DNA of 64,000 bases from Cytophaga aurantiaca DSM 3654 (GTDB lineage: Bacteria > Bacteroidota > Bacteroidia > Cytophagales > Cytophagaceae): contig NZ_KB903654.1 in NCBI RefSeq assembly GCF_000379725.1, positions 121,694 through 185,693 on the forward strand, written 5' to 3'. Below, piece by piece: positions 17,985 through 27,187 of the stretch. The position numbers and the translations under genes were made by a program. Below the pieces are notes generated by a model. That model was not told the DNA's origin. It did no database searches and saw only the letters and a list, made by a program, of their open reading frames with translations. Position 1 is the stretch's first letter. Every line of letters begins with the position of its first letter.

Positions 17985-18042
17985 TTTCAATGGAAGGAAC
18001 AGTTAATTCAAAGTGTTGAATAAACTGTTCCTTCCATTGAAA
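17985..18042. terminator. Terminator, 20-bp perfect stem
   Basis: Arms 17985-18004 and 18023-18042 are perfectly complementary (TTTCAATGGAAGGAACAGTT and its reverse complement). The loop is 18 nt, and an A/T run follows for the plus strand. Confidence 0.85.
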
Positions 18043-18152
18043 AAAAACACTTTTTTACCTTCTATTTTTTAACAATTTATTACAATCGAAAACCTTTTTT
18101 TTCATATTAAAGTATACAGAACTAGTAAAAAATCACACTAGTTTACCCCTAA

Positions 18153-21100
18153 ATGAAAAAAAATCTACTCTTAGTATTGACCTGCTTATTGATAGCTTCC
18201 TTCACTACTTATGCTCAGGTCTGCCCCACAGATTTACTTTCAGGACAAAACCTGATTGTAAATGGAGACTTTTCTGATGGCTTTAACAACTGGGACTTCA
18301 CCCACGACTCAGATAATAATCCAAATACAGGGCCAGATGGCTACGTACAATTCACCTCAGGCTTTTCTGTACCGGGTTATTTGTTTGTTGGAACTGGTTC
18401 ACAAATGCCGGCATTTAACAATGCCTTCTCTTCAACATTCAGTGATCATAGTCCGTCAGGTGATGATAAGTTTTTAATGGTCGATGGTGTTTGTATTCTT
18501 GGTGTAAAAATATGGAAGCAGGATGTAGCAGTAAAACCCAACACAAATTATTACTTTTCTGTATGGGTGAATTCATTAAAAGACAATCCTAATTACCCTG
18601 GTAAATTAAACTTTGATGTAAACGGTCAAAATCTTAATAATGGAGATATTGATGCTCCCCAATATGGTGGTGCCAATCCGTTATCTTCAGGATGGCAAAA
18701 ATTTGAAGCTGTATGGAATTCAGGCAGCAATCCACCTGCAGTTGTTACAATCAGTATTGAAGGTAAACAACTTATTGGTTGCGGCGGTAACGGCGGTGAG
18801 TCTGATTTTGCATTGGATGATATTTCTTTTATACCTGGCTGTACATATGGGTCATCAGGCCCTCAGCCTAATTTAGGTCCGGATAAAACATTGTGTGGTT
18901 TAGGAGCAGGCGGTTTGGTTTTAGATGCTGGTGTACCCCATACGGATACTACTACAGTAACCTGGAGCGCAAATGCACCTGGGGTTATATCAGGTTCTGG
19001 TATGGGAGCTCCTTATTCTAAAATAATTACAACTCCCGGAACATATTCTGTATGTGTAACTGCAGGAGGTTCATGTACCAAATCGGATATCGTTGTAATA
19101 TCCGATGTATACTCAATCGATCTTGGACCGGATAGAGAGCTTTGCGATCCTGCATCTGTAACACTTGATGCAGGCTATACAGGCATTGGTGTTACTTATA
19201 AATGGTATAAAGACGGAGTTGCTGCCGAAGGTATAAATATAAATCAAACGTATTTTGTAAATACGCCCGGTACCTATAAAGTAGAAGTGCGTGACCCTAT
19301 ATGCGGATTACAAACAGATGAAGTAATCATTACAACAAAAGCACCTCAGGTTACAAATCAAGTATATTGTGATCCGGGAAGTATCACCTTGAATGTAACA
19401 CCAAACAACAGTGGTAAATACAAATGGTGGACAAGCCCAACAAGCACGGCTGATGCAGACCTTGCACAAAAAGGCGGAGATTCGTATACATTTACAGCAA
19501 CGCCAACGGCAGATTATACTTTCTATGTTCAGGATACTGCATCGTTTAGAATTCCGGTAGGTTTACCCTTAACAGGAAACGGTTTGTCTGGAGGAGGTGA
19601 TCGTAGTGTTCAATCTGAAACAGAGTTGAAATTTGATGTGTTAACAGGTATTACAATTGATTCCGTTTATGTTCAGATGCACCTTTACAATTGCCCATCC
19701 GGAGCAATACAACTTCAGGTTAAAGATGCTCTGGGTAATATTGTAGGTACATCAGCTCTATGGACTCCAACAGCAGCAGATGGTTGTGTGCTTGGTAGTT
19801 CTGTGATCTTAAAAATGCCCGTTGGGATTTCTGTTCCAGTGGGTACAGGCTATGTGTTGAAAATGATAACTGGTTCAAATATGAATTGGTATCAAAACGG
19901 TATGACTTACCCACAAACTTATGGTGGAGTAATTAGCTTTACGGGTAACAGTACACAAGGCTGGGCAAACAATGCAATCCCTGGTATGTATCGCTGGATC
20001 GTAACTGCAGGTACTGCTTGTGCCCGCGTACCGGTAAAAGCAATCTACAAATCCTGTGTACCTCCTGTTCCACCAACATCGGATGCAGGTACAGACATTA
20101 AACTTTGTAATACGCATACTACGTTATTAAATGCAGCAGCTTTAGCAACAGATGAAAGCGGTTCATGGACATTTGCAACAGGTAGTTTAGGTACTGTGAA
20201 TCCTGCTACTAGTCCAACAGCTACCATAACATTTACAGGTGATACAGCCTATGTTGTGTGGACGGTAAGAAATACAACAAGTGGCTTGCTTGACAGCGAT
20301 ACGGTAATGGTAACCACAACAATAGTTGTACCTCCAACCATCAGTGCTCCGACACAAGCATGCCCGGGCACAACAGGATTAATCTTCACAGCTTCCCCGG
20401 ATAATACAGCTACAGGGAGCACGTATCAATGGACAATTGTAAATGGCGACATTACTTTTGTTTCAGGTGATGATACATATCAACTTACAGCAGATGCTGG
20501 TGTTACAAAAAGCACGATTAAGGTAACCGAAACGAAAAACGGATGTAGTGCATTTACCCTGGACTCATTGCTTATGTCACCATCAAATGACGTGGCAAAT
20601 GCAGGCGCAGATCAAATCATCTGTTCTTCCTCAACAACACTTACAGGGAATATTCCTGTAAATGGTACGGGTACATGGATAGCTGTTACAAGTGATCCCA
20701 ATCAGGTAATCACACAAGTACCGCCTAATAAGGCAACGGTATCGAACCTATCTACCAATACAGTATATGAGTATATGTATCAGATATCCGGTGCATGCGG
20801 AATACCAACCACAGCTATTGTAAAAGTATCTGTAGGTACAGGAGGATTTGAAATCAGTTCAATTGCACAACCATTAGATACCATTTGTGTTGGCTCTGCA
20901 AGAGATTTGAAAGCATATGTAACAGGCGGATCCGGATCATACACGTATGTATGGACTAAAAAAGGTGCATCCCATTCAGATGAAAAAAGTACTCCGGACT
21001 ATACAGTAACCACATCTTCTGTTAGCGAAACCTATTACCTGTTTGTAAGAGATAATATCAATACCAGTTGTGTAACCGATCTGGATTCGGTAAAAATTAC

Positions 21101-21395
21101 TTCGATAGATTTTCAGAAACTTTCAGTGCCAAACTTGATTACTCCGAACGGAGATGGTTTGAATGATGTATTGAAAATCACTGAAGTAGGTAACTTAAAT
21201 AAACCTATGCTGGCTACAGGATCTACCCTTTTGATCTATAACCGTTGGGGAAATGAAGTCTTCAAAGCCGATAATTACAACAATGATTGGAAAGCATTAC
21301 ACACAAGCGATGGTATGTATTATTATTACTTAAAAGCTGGTTGCGGCGGAGAAATTCATAAAAGCTGGATACAGATTCTAGGAAATAATGAGTAG
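18153..21395 (+). CDS. Large T9SS type B cargo protein (surface adhesin-like)
   Basis: This 1080-residue secreted protein has a signal peptide (MKKNLLLVLTCLLIASFTTYAQ). A galactose-binding-like/CBM-like domain (about 30-230) contains NLIVNGDFSDGFNNWDF and ALDDISFIPGC. A series of Ig/PKD-like modules follows, most opening with an 'xAGxDxxxC' or 'LGPDxxLC' element (LGPDKTLCGLG, LGPDRELCDPA, DAGTDIKLCNT, NAGADQIICSS). The end carries the type B sorting/gliding-motility-associated C-terminal domain: VPNLITPNGDGLNDVL, LLIYNRWGNEVFKADNYNND and GMYYYYLKAG. T9SS would export it and hold it at the surface. A role in adhesion or polysaccharide binding is likely, and no enzyme domain is recognisable. 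Confidence 0.9.
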   Translation: MKKNLLLVLTCLLIASFTTYAQVCPTDLLSGQNLIVNGDFSDGFNNWDFTHDSDNNPNTGPDGYVQFTSGFSVPGYLFVGTGSQMPAFNNAFSSTFSDHSPSGDDKFLMVDGVCILGVKIWKQDVAVKPNTNYYFSVWVNSLKDNPNYPGKLNFDVNGQNLNNGDIDAPQYGGANPLSSGWQKFEAVWNSGSNPPAVVTISIEGKQLIGCGGNGGESDFALDDISFIPGCTYGSSGPQPNLGPDKTLCGLGAGGLVLDAGVPHTDTTTVTWSANAPGVISGSGMGAPYSKIITTPGTYSVCVTAGGSCTKSDIVVISDVYSIDLGPDRELCDPASVTLDAGYTGIGVTYKWYKDGVAAEGININQTYFVNTPGTYKVEVRDPICGLQTDEVIITTKAPQVTNQVYCDPGSITLNVTPNNSGKYKWWTSPTSTADADLAQKGGDSYTFTATPTADYTFYVQDTASFRIPVGLPLTGNGLSGGGDRSVQSETELKFDVLTGITIDSVYVQMHLYNCPSGAIQLQVKDALGNIVGTSALWTPTAADGCVLGSSVILKMPVGISVPVGTGYVLKMITGSNMNWYQNGMTYPQTYGGVISFTGNSTQGWANNAIPGMYRWIVTAGTACARVPVKAIYKSCVPPVPPTSDAGTDIKLCNTHTTLLNAAALATDESGSWTFATGSLGTVNPATSPTATITFTGDTAYVVWTVRNTTSGLLDSDTVMVTTTIVVPPTISAPTQACPGTTGLIFTASPDNTATGSTYQWTIVNGDITFVSGDDTYQLTADAGVTKSTIKVTETKNGCSAFTLDSLLMSPSNDVANAGADQIICSSSTTLTGNIPVNGTGTWIAVTSDPNQVITQVPPNKATVSNLSTNTVYEYMYQISGACGIPTTAIVKVSVGTGGFEISSIAQPLDTICVGSARDLKAYVTGGSGSYTYVWTKKGASHSDEKSTPDYTVTTSSVSETYYLFVRDNINTSCVTDLDSVKITSIDFQKLSVPNLITPNGDGLNDVLKITEVGNLNKPMLATGSTLLIYNRWGNEVFKADNYNNDWKALHTSDGMYYYYLKAGCGGEIHKSWIQILGNNE

Positions 21396-21401
21396 CTATT
21401 G

Positions 21402-21468
21402 CAAATAATCACATAAAAAAATCCCGTCCCGAAGTTATCGGGACGGGATTTTTTTATGTGATTATTTG
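21402..21468. terminator. Bidirectional terminator with 31-bp perfect stem
   Basis: Arms 21402-21432 and 21438-21468 are exact reverse complements around AGTTA. The core is ATCCCGTCCCGA with A7 and T7 runs on either side. It separates two convergent genes. Confidence 0.92.
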
Positions 21469-21491
21469 TTGTCTTTATGTAACATGCATGA

Positions 21492-22442
21492 TTAAAAATA
21501 TCCTAAAAATAAATTTTTATTATTTCTATTCTTCTTTAATGCAAAATCATATCTAAGAACCAATTCATGACTTCCATAATGATATGAATTCGTTTTATTT
21601 AAAATAGTCCAATCGTATGAATAACCAAACAGTAATGTATTTGAAAACATAAAACCAAACAGCCCGCCTACAGATTCGCCTGTGCGAACCATAATACCAG
21701 CATATAGAAGTTGTTTGTATATAAGAGTTGTAGTTAAATCAACTTGCACAGGCGCTCCGGCAACAACTTTAGTAAGCATGGTTGGTTTCAAATCCAGTGC
21801 TTCTGTTAAATTGAATACTGTTCCGGCAATCATATAAAAATGTACCTTTTGCTGATATAGATTCATACTCTGTCCTTGATATTCTCCGGAAACTGTTTTG
21901 GTCAAAATCTGAGGAGTACTTATACCTGCATAAAATTTAGGTGAATAATAATACATTCCAAATCCAACATTAGGGATTGCTTTATTTTGCATGTTGGAAT
22001 TAAAAGAAACATCATTCGGATCGTCTAATTTCACAGATGAAAGCGAAGTACTTAAAAGATTCACGCCAATTTTTGTACCAAAAGACAATTTCGATTTTTC
22101 AGTCAAAGGTAAATGATAGGCAAAATCTGCGTAAGCACTTGTAGAATTCATAGGTCCTATCTTATCATTTTCAAAAGATAAACCTAAACCGAGTTTTTGT
22201 TTGGCAATTGGTGCACTAACAGAAATGGTCTGTGTCTTAGGCGCACCATCATATCCAACCCATTGAAGTCTGTATAGTCCTACTACCGAAATTGCTTGTC
22301 TGCTGCCAACGTACGCAGGATTATATGTTTGTACATTATACATATAATTTGTAAACGACGATTGCTGCTGGGCAAATGCATGATTTGATAAACACAAACA
22401 CATCACTGGAAATGCTTGCAAAAAGTATTTAAACGTTTTCAT
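21492..22442 (-). CDS. PorP/SprF-family type IX secretion membrane protein
   Basis: This 316-residue outer-membrane protein of the PorP/SprF family works with T9SS type B cargo. A signal peptide (FPVMCLCLSNHAFAQQ) is followed by the family's opening TNYMYNVQTYNPAYVGSR and LYRLQWVGYDGAPKTQTIS. LGLGLSFENDKIGPMNSTS and FGYSYDWTILN follow later, and the predicted structure is a beta barrel. It starts 3 bases after the stop of the upstream type B cargo gene, the pattern seen for sprB-sprF, where SprF is needed for SprB surface delivery. I infer that this protein serves the adjacent cargo. Confidence 0.92.
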   Translation of the reverse strand: MKTFKYFLQAFPVMCLCLSNHAFAQQQSSFTNYMYNVQTYNPAYVGSRQAISVVGLYRLQWVGYDGAPKTQTISVSAPIAKQKLGLGLSFENDKIGPMNSTSAYADFAYHLPLTEKSKLSFGTKIGVNLLSTSLSSVKLDDPNDVSFNSNMQNKAIPNVGFGMYYYSPKFYAGISTPQILTKTVSGEYQGQSMNLYQQKVHFYMIAGTVFNLTEALDLKPTMLTKVVAGAPVQVDLTTTLIYKQLLYAGIMVRTGESVGGLFGFMFSNTLLFGYSYDWTILNKTNSYHYGSHELVLRYDFALKKNRNNKNLFLGYF

Positions 22443-22445
22443 AAA

Positions 22446-24821
22446 TTAATGTTTTATATAGATTGAACCTTTCACTGGTGCATCCCCATTATTTTTATCA
22501 AACAAATAAAAATAAGTTCCTTCCGGCAATAATTCTCCATTTCCCACTGCTACCAATCCTGCTGTACATCTACCATTCCAATCATTGGTATAAGGTGCAG
22601 CAGAATAAACTTTTTCTCCCCAACGATTAAAAATCACGATGGAATTATTGGGATATAAACTAAGCCCACGAATAACCCACACATCATTTACTCCATCTCC
22701 ATTAGGCGAGAAGCCTTCAGCGATGGAAAGTGTATTCTCACAGTTATCCAGAGATATTACAATAGACTCCGACACTTGACACTTTGGATCCGTTACCTTC
22801 AAACTATATGACCCCATCTTAGAAACACTTGCATTTGTTATAAGCGGTGCTTTTTTATCTGATATAAATCCATTAGGTCCTGTCCATAAATAATTCCAGT
22901 CCGGTTGAGGATTGGATACCTCCAAAGCAATTGACAGCCCTTCACATACCGTATTAGGAGTAATAATTTGCAGTGCAATTGTATACACTGCAACATCTGT
23001 TGATGCAGTATCACTCACACACGAGTTGGCATCTGTAACCGATAATTTATATGTTCCCGCATTAGCAGCTGCTGCATTATTAATAACCGGTGCCGAAAGT
23101 TGGGATACAAAATTGTCAGGACCTTCCCAATTATACTCCACACCAGTTGCTGCTGAAGAAAGCAGAGCGATTGCATCTCCAGCACAGACCATTGAACTGG
23201 TCATAACTAAAGGTTTTAAAGGAATTGGGTTTACAGAAACCCGCAATACATTACTGCTATCAAAAGGACAATTAGGTGAAGCATTACTTGTTATTCTTCT
23301 ATACCAAGTTGTTTGAGTAAGTGGCTTCGGAATATAATTTTTTGTTGTAGCCGAAGAAATGTTTGTAAATCCCCCCTCTTTTGAAATGACCGACGATTGC
23401 CATTGGTAAAAAACTCCATTATTATTACTTAATGTAGAAGTTGCACCTATCAATTCATGCACATGTGAACCTGCACACGCATCCGATTGCGTTTGCGTTA
23501 ATTTATTATTAATCGTTGCAGGACATAAGGAACATAAAGGAACGGCTGCAGTATTGGTACAATTCATTGTTAATTCATATGTATCTGTTGCTGTGCCATC
23601 GCCCATACTGCCATTTACCCGATGCCCAACATAACAATAGCGATCGGAAGCATCTTTTACATACACCAATGTATGTCCGCCTTTTTCTGCATAATTTGCT
23701 TTATCAACACCAACGATAAAGCCATCCGGCACAACTGGATACATTGAAAAATTTGGTAATGCACCATCTAATGATGAATAATCATTAGATCCCCAGTAAT
23801 ATAAATTGTTCTCTTTCGTAACTGCGCAAGCCGACAACAATGCAGCATCGTGTTCCTGTACACTTATAAACATTACATTTTCCAGATTTTCGGTGCTGTT
23901 TTTTTTGACTCTTCCCCATGCTAATTGTTTAGAAACAGAACCGATACCAAGAATACCATTATCTCCATCACCCATAGAATATAAATTTCCTGATTGACTT
24001 AAAACAAAATATGCTGTTCCTGTTATTTTGAACATTCCGGACGTAACAGCAATCATTCTTGGCATCTCATTTGGAAAATCGGATGGTTTGGTCATAAGAG
24101 TTGCTCGTCTATATGACGTAGCAGCAGCATTTGCATTATATACTCTCACTCCCCAGGTATACCAATTATTACTGCTGTCAACAGCAAACACCCCATTTAT
24201 GCTCATTCGCAATTGAACAACTCCTGCAAGTATAGGAAATGCTCCAACAGCTGTTCTTACCTGATGCCATGAGTTTGATCCTGCTGTAGAGCCATCTCCA
24301 TAGAGTTCTTTTGTCGCCCCAATCACCCAGACATGACCTGAGTCCGTTACGATTGCCAATGAATGAAACGTTGCAGTCATGATTTTTACATCCTTGGGCA
24401 ATACGTTAGGCGGCAGACCGTCACTTTTACCAGCGACGGAAATTTTTTGAAACGTAGTACTCGTAGTAAAAACTTGATTAATAACAATATTACGAGTTCC
24501 CCAAGCGAATAAACCCGTTGTAGTCAATAAAATTGCCTGAGAATTATTAATAGTATTGGAACCTAATGCACCTTTTAAAGGTGTACCTGTTAAACCTGGA
24601 TAATTTGTGCTGTTAATTTGTTGTGGCACCAATACATTCCCAACTCCATCACTTGCTTTCCCTTCTCCCCAAACAACAAATGAACCATCTTGCCTACGCG
24701 CAATTGTTGAATGGTAATCCGAAATGATCTGATCATATAAATCATTGGGATCACAGGTCTGAGAAAATGAAAGAAATGAATAAAGGAAAAAACTAAAACT
24801 TAAAAGTGTATTTTTTAACAT
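22446..24821 (-). CDS. T9SS type B cargo protein with RCC1-like repeats
   Basis: This 791-residue secreted protein has a signal peptide (LLSFSFFLYSFLSFSQ). Its N-terminal half (about residues 25-420) has RCC1/beta-propeller-like repeats, with hallmarks such as FVVWGEGKASDGVG, LLTTTGLFAWG, VWVIGATKELYGDGS and LYSMGDGDNGILGIGS. Two Ig-like modules follow (PLKPLVMTSSMVCAGDAIAL and VCEGLSIALEV). The C-terminal type B sorting domain reads EGFSPNGDGVNDVWVIRG, IVIFNRWGEKVYSAAPYTND and LPEGTYFYLFDK. The PorP/SprF gene lies immediately downstream. A -7 box precedes it. Function as a surface protein with a protein-binding propeller is an inference. Confidence 0.9.
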   Translation of the reverse strand: MLKNTLLSFSFFLYSFLSFSQTCDPNDLYDQIISDYHSTIARRQDGSFVVWGEGKASDGVGNVLVPQQINSTNYPGLTGTPLKGALGSNTINNSQAILLTTTGLFAWGTRNIVINQVFTTSTTFQKISVAGKSDGLPPNVLPKDVKIMTATFHSLAIVTDSGHVWVIGATKELYGDGSTAGSNSWHQVRTAVGAFPILAGVVQLRMSINGVFAVDSSNNWYTWGVRVYNANAAATSYRRATLMTKPSDFPNEMPRMIAVTSGMFKITGTAYFVLSQSGNLYSMGDGDNGILGIGSVSKQLAWGRVKKNSTENLENVMFISVQEHDAALLSACAVTKENNLYYWGSNDYSSLDGALPNFSMYPVVPDGFIVGVDKANYAEKGGHTLVYVKDASDRYCYVGHRVNGSMGDGTATDTYELTMNCTNTAAVPLCSLCPATINNKLTQTQSDACAGSHVHELIGATSTLSNNNGVFYQWQSSVISKEGGFTNISSATTKNYIPKPLTQTTWYRRITSNASPNCPFDSSNVLRVSVNPIPLKPLVMTSSMVCAGDAIALLSSAATGVEYNWEGPDNFVSQLSAPVINNAAAANAGTYKLSVTDANSCVSDTASTDVAVYTIALQIITPNTVCEGLSIALEVSNPQPDWNYLWTGPNGFISDKKAPLITNASVSKMGSYSLKVTDPKCQVSESIVISLDNCENTLSIAEGFSPNGDGVNDVWVIRGLSLYPNNSIVIFNRWGEKVYSAAPYTNDWNGRCTAGLVAVGNGELLPEGTYFYLFDKNNGDAPVKGSIYIKH

Positions 24822-24843
24822 AACTAAATAATTAATAATTAGA

Positions 24844-24851
24844 CAAATATA
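24844..24851 (-). promoter_or_regulatory. Putative -7 box of the RCC1/PorP operon
   Basis: On the minus strand the box reads TATATTTG, matching TAnnTTTG, 23 bases before the ATG. The -33 region, about 19 bases further upstream, reads TTCTG, a weak match. Confidence 0.45.
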
Positions 24852-25018
24852 ATCTTTTGTATGAAAAATCAGAATAAATAAAATAATCTCAATAAAACTT
24901 CAAATAATTACATATAAGAAAAATAAATGAAATTTAGTAACCCATTTTTAATACATTATTAATTTTTAAATAATAATTTGCAGATAGAAACCATTTCAAA
25001 GACTAAACCCTTAATATC

Positions 25019-25714
25019 ATGAAACATATATCAATCGGAGTAATTTTTGCAGCATTGCTTGCAACAACATTTGTTGGCTGCCGCCAAGGCGACAAAGGAG
25101 AACCTGGACCTGCAGGCGCAAGTGCTTCTACACCTGCTTATAAAAGCGGTTCAATCACAGGACAACTTGAAGGAACAACATACACAAATGATTCTGCGTT
25201 TACCTTAAATTTAAATTATCAATATTATAAGAGCACCGCTGACAATGCTTTTAATGTAGTGTATGGTGAAGGAGGTACTTCCTATAACTACAGTATTACC
25301 AGATACGATTCAACTGGAAATTCTTATATCAAATTCGATTTTTCATTGGATTATTACGATCCTCAATTACGTACAACAGAACTGACACCAGAAATATATA
25401 ACACTTATGTTACAATCGTATCAAATAGAAAGCTAAGTAACAATAACATGTTTTATTTTGGAACAACAACTGATTATAACTATCCATTTAATGTTAGTCC
25501 CATTTCTTTAGTTAACTATACGAGTCCAAACTTCTCAAGCATTACGTATGATAACCTCGTTGTTGACAGTAGTACTGGCTTAATTAGTTTTGATTATTCG
25601 ATTGAATTGGGTTATTATCCTAGTAACTCTAACTCAACAGGTAATTCAGCAACTATGACTGGTAGTATAAGCGCAACTCCTTACAATGTAGTATATAGAC
25701 AAGCTGCAGAATAA
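25019..25714 (+). CDS. Lipoprotein with short collagen-like segment
   Basis: This 231-residue lipoprotein has the lipobox FVGC (Cys at residue 21). The mature protein opens with a short Gly-x-y run (GDKGEPGPAGASAS), too short to form a stable collagen triple helix alone. The rest is rich in Tyr, Thr, Ser and Asn and predicted beta-strand, with repeated aromatic pairs such as NLNYQYYKST and FDFSLDYYDPQL. I do not recognise the domain. Similar small lipoproteins with a 'GDKGEPGPAG' linker are common in Bacteroidota. It stands alone with its own terminator. Confidence 0.75.
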   Translation: MKHISIGVIFAALLATTFVGCRQGDKGEPGPAGASASTPAYKSGSITGQLEGTTYTNDSAFTLNLNYQYYKSTADNAFNVVYGEGGTSYNYSITRYDSTGNSYIKFDFSLDYYDPQLRTTELTPEIYNTYVTIVSNRKLSNNNMFYFGTTTDYNYPFNVSPISLVNYTSPNFSSITYDNLVVDSSTGLISFDYSIELGYYPSNSNSTGNSATMTGSISATPYNVVYRQAAE

Positions 25715-25735
25715 TCAACAAAAAACATATTTATG

Positions 25736-25767
25736 AAAAGTCCCGTGCTATTCAGCGCGGGACTTTT
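25736..25767. terminator. Bidirectional terminator
   Basis: GTCCCGTGC and GCGCGGGAC form a stem with flanking A4 and T6 runs, between the collagen-like lipoprotein and the convergent GT39 gene. Its right part overlaps the 3' end of the GT39 gene. Confidence 0.85.
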
Positions 25768-27187
25768 TTATTTGTATGAAAACACTTTTGCCTAATGAAT
25801 CTATTGTTTCATATTCATATTTCCGTTTAATATTGAACATAAGAACGGGCTCACAAACCAATATTTTTTCACCAACCTGAAAGCTTGACTGACGTTTCTT
25901 CAATACATGCGATTGCTTCAAAAACCTAGTAGCATACTGCTCATAAAAAAGTAAATGCGGGTTGTATTCTGCATAGGCAATTGAATACGGAATATCTGTT
26001 TGTTTTGAAACCATAAAATCACCGTATGATTCCATATAAAATCTACTAAAAGACCTTGTAAAAATCTGTATATAGAAAACAGAAAAGACCAGCGTAAATA
26101 GAATACCGATAACAATACGTTGTTGAAAATAAAAAAAAGTAGAGATACGTTTGAATGTTTCAAAAATACCAAAACCTATTATAACAGCACATAGTGGTAA
26201 GATGGGGGCATCATACCAAAGTAGCTTTACTTTTGAAAAAGAAAAAATACACAGAAATGCCAGTGCCTGAACAAGAATATAATAAATGAATTTGTTTTGA
26301 GAGCCATTCATTTTTTTTAATAAAAAAATTGCTGCAGGTATAAAACCAAGCACCCAATAGTGCAATTGAATTTCAAATAATATTTTCCAGTAATAATTCC
26401 ATTCAGGATGAACAGGTTCAATAAATGTATGATATCTACCTATTTCATAGGTCCAAACAGCTTCTAAATATCCTGGATCCAAATATTCTCTACCCAAATA
26501 CCAACTTGCTAATGCAAGGATTGAGAAGACCATTCCCATCCAAAAATAACCATTTGTAAAAAGCAGCGTGTGTTTTTTATATAGAAATAGAAAGACAAAA
26601 CTAGCTGGAAGAAAAAATACAATCATCCACCCCTTTGTTAATATAGATAGTGTTGCGAATAAAATAGCCCATAATAAATATCGTTGATAGGTATTTTTTT
26701 CAGGTTCTACTAAAAAAGAATAATAAAAAAATATAAATCCAGTTGTAAATAAAATTAATGGCACATCATGATCCCCTGTAAATGCCATATGCGGACATAC
26801 AAAATAAGGAATCAGCAATAAGACTGCTGCTGAGGTAAGCGCCCACCAATGGTCTTGAACGATTCGTTTTATAGAAAAATAGATCAAGAGAATCAATGTT
26901 ACAGCCGAAGCTATTATAGGTATCCGCAATGACCATTCGTTCCATCCAAAACATTTACCGAATAAGGTTTGAATAAATACGAATAGATACGGCTTGGTAT
27001 TTTGTAAATGACTCGTAGGATCAAAAAATATAAAAAAACGTCCACGTTCACCCAATTCGTTAGCAGCTATAAAATAATATCCTTCATCAAAGACGAATAA
27101 CTTATTGATGTATGCCTGATAACACATAGGCAAGGCAATAAGGATGATTGCTGCAATTGTAAGGATTATTTTAATTGGCTTGCTCAT
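25748..27187 (-). CDS. ArnT-like glycosyltransferase family 39 protein
   Basis: This 479-residue polytopic membrane protein with about ten hydrophobic segments resembles the GT39/PMT-2 (ArnT) family that transfers sugars from polyprenyl phosphate. The N-terminal periplasmic loop carries the acidic catalytic motif region FVFDEGYYFIAANELGERG, including the Asp-Glu pair just after helix 1. WSLRIPIIASAVTLILLI and TGDHDVPLILFTTGFIF are also typical. The 5' end overlaps the P-type ATPase stop by 4 bases (ATGA). The acceptor could be lipid A or another envelope glycan and is not determined. The 3' end lies within the terminator at 25736-25767. Confidence 0.85.
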   Translation of the reverse strand: MSKPIKIILTIAAIILIALPMCYQAYINKLFVFDEGYYFIAANELGERGRFFIFFDPTSHLQNTKPYLFVFIQTLFGKCFGWNEWSLRIPIIASAVTLILLIYFSIKRIVQDHWWALTSAAVLLLIPYFVCPHMAFTGDHDVPLILFTTGFIFFYYSFLVEPEKNTYQRYLLWAILFATLSILTKGWMIVFFLPASFVFLFLYKKHTLLFTNGYFWMGMVFSILALASWYLGREYLDPGYLEAVWTYEIGRYHTFIEPVHPEWNYYWKILFEIQLHYWVLGFIPAAIFLLKKMNGSQNKFIYYILVQALAFLCIFSFSKVKLLWYDAPILPLCAVIIGFGIFETFKRISTFFYFQQRIVIGILFTLVFSVFYIQIFTRSFSRFYMESYGDFMVSKQTDIPYSIAYAEYNPHLLFYEQYATRFLKQSHVLKKRQSSFQVGEKILVCEPVLMFNIKRKYEYETIDSLGKSVFIQIKKSRAE

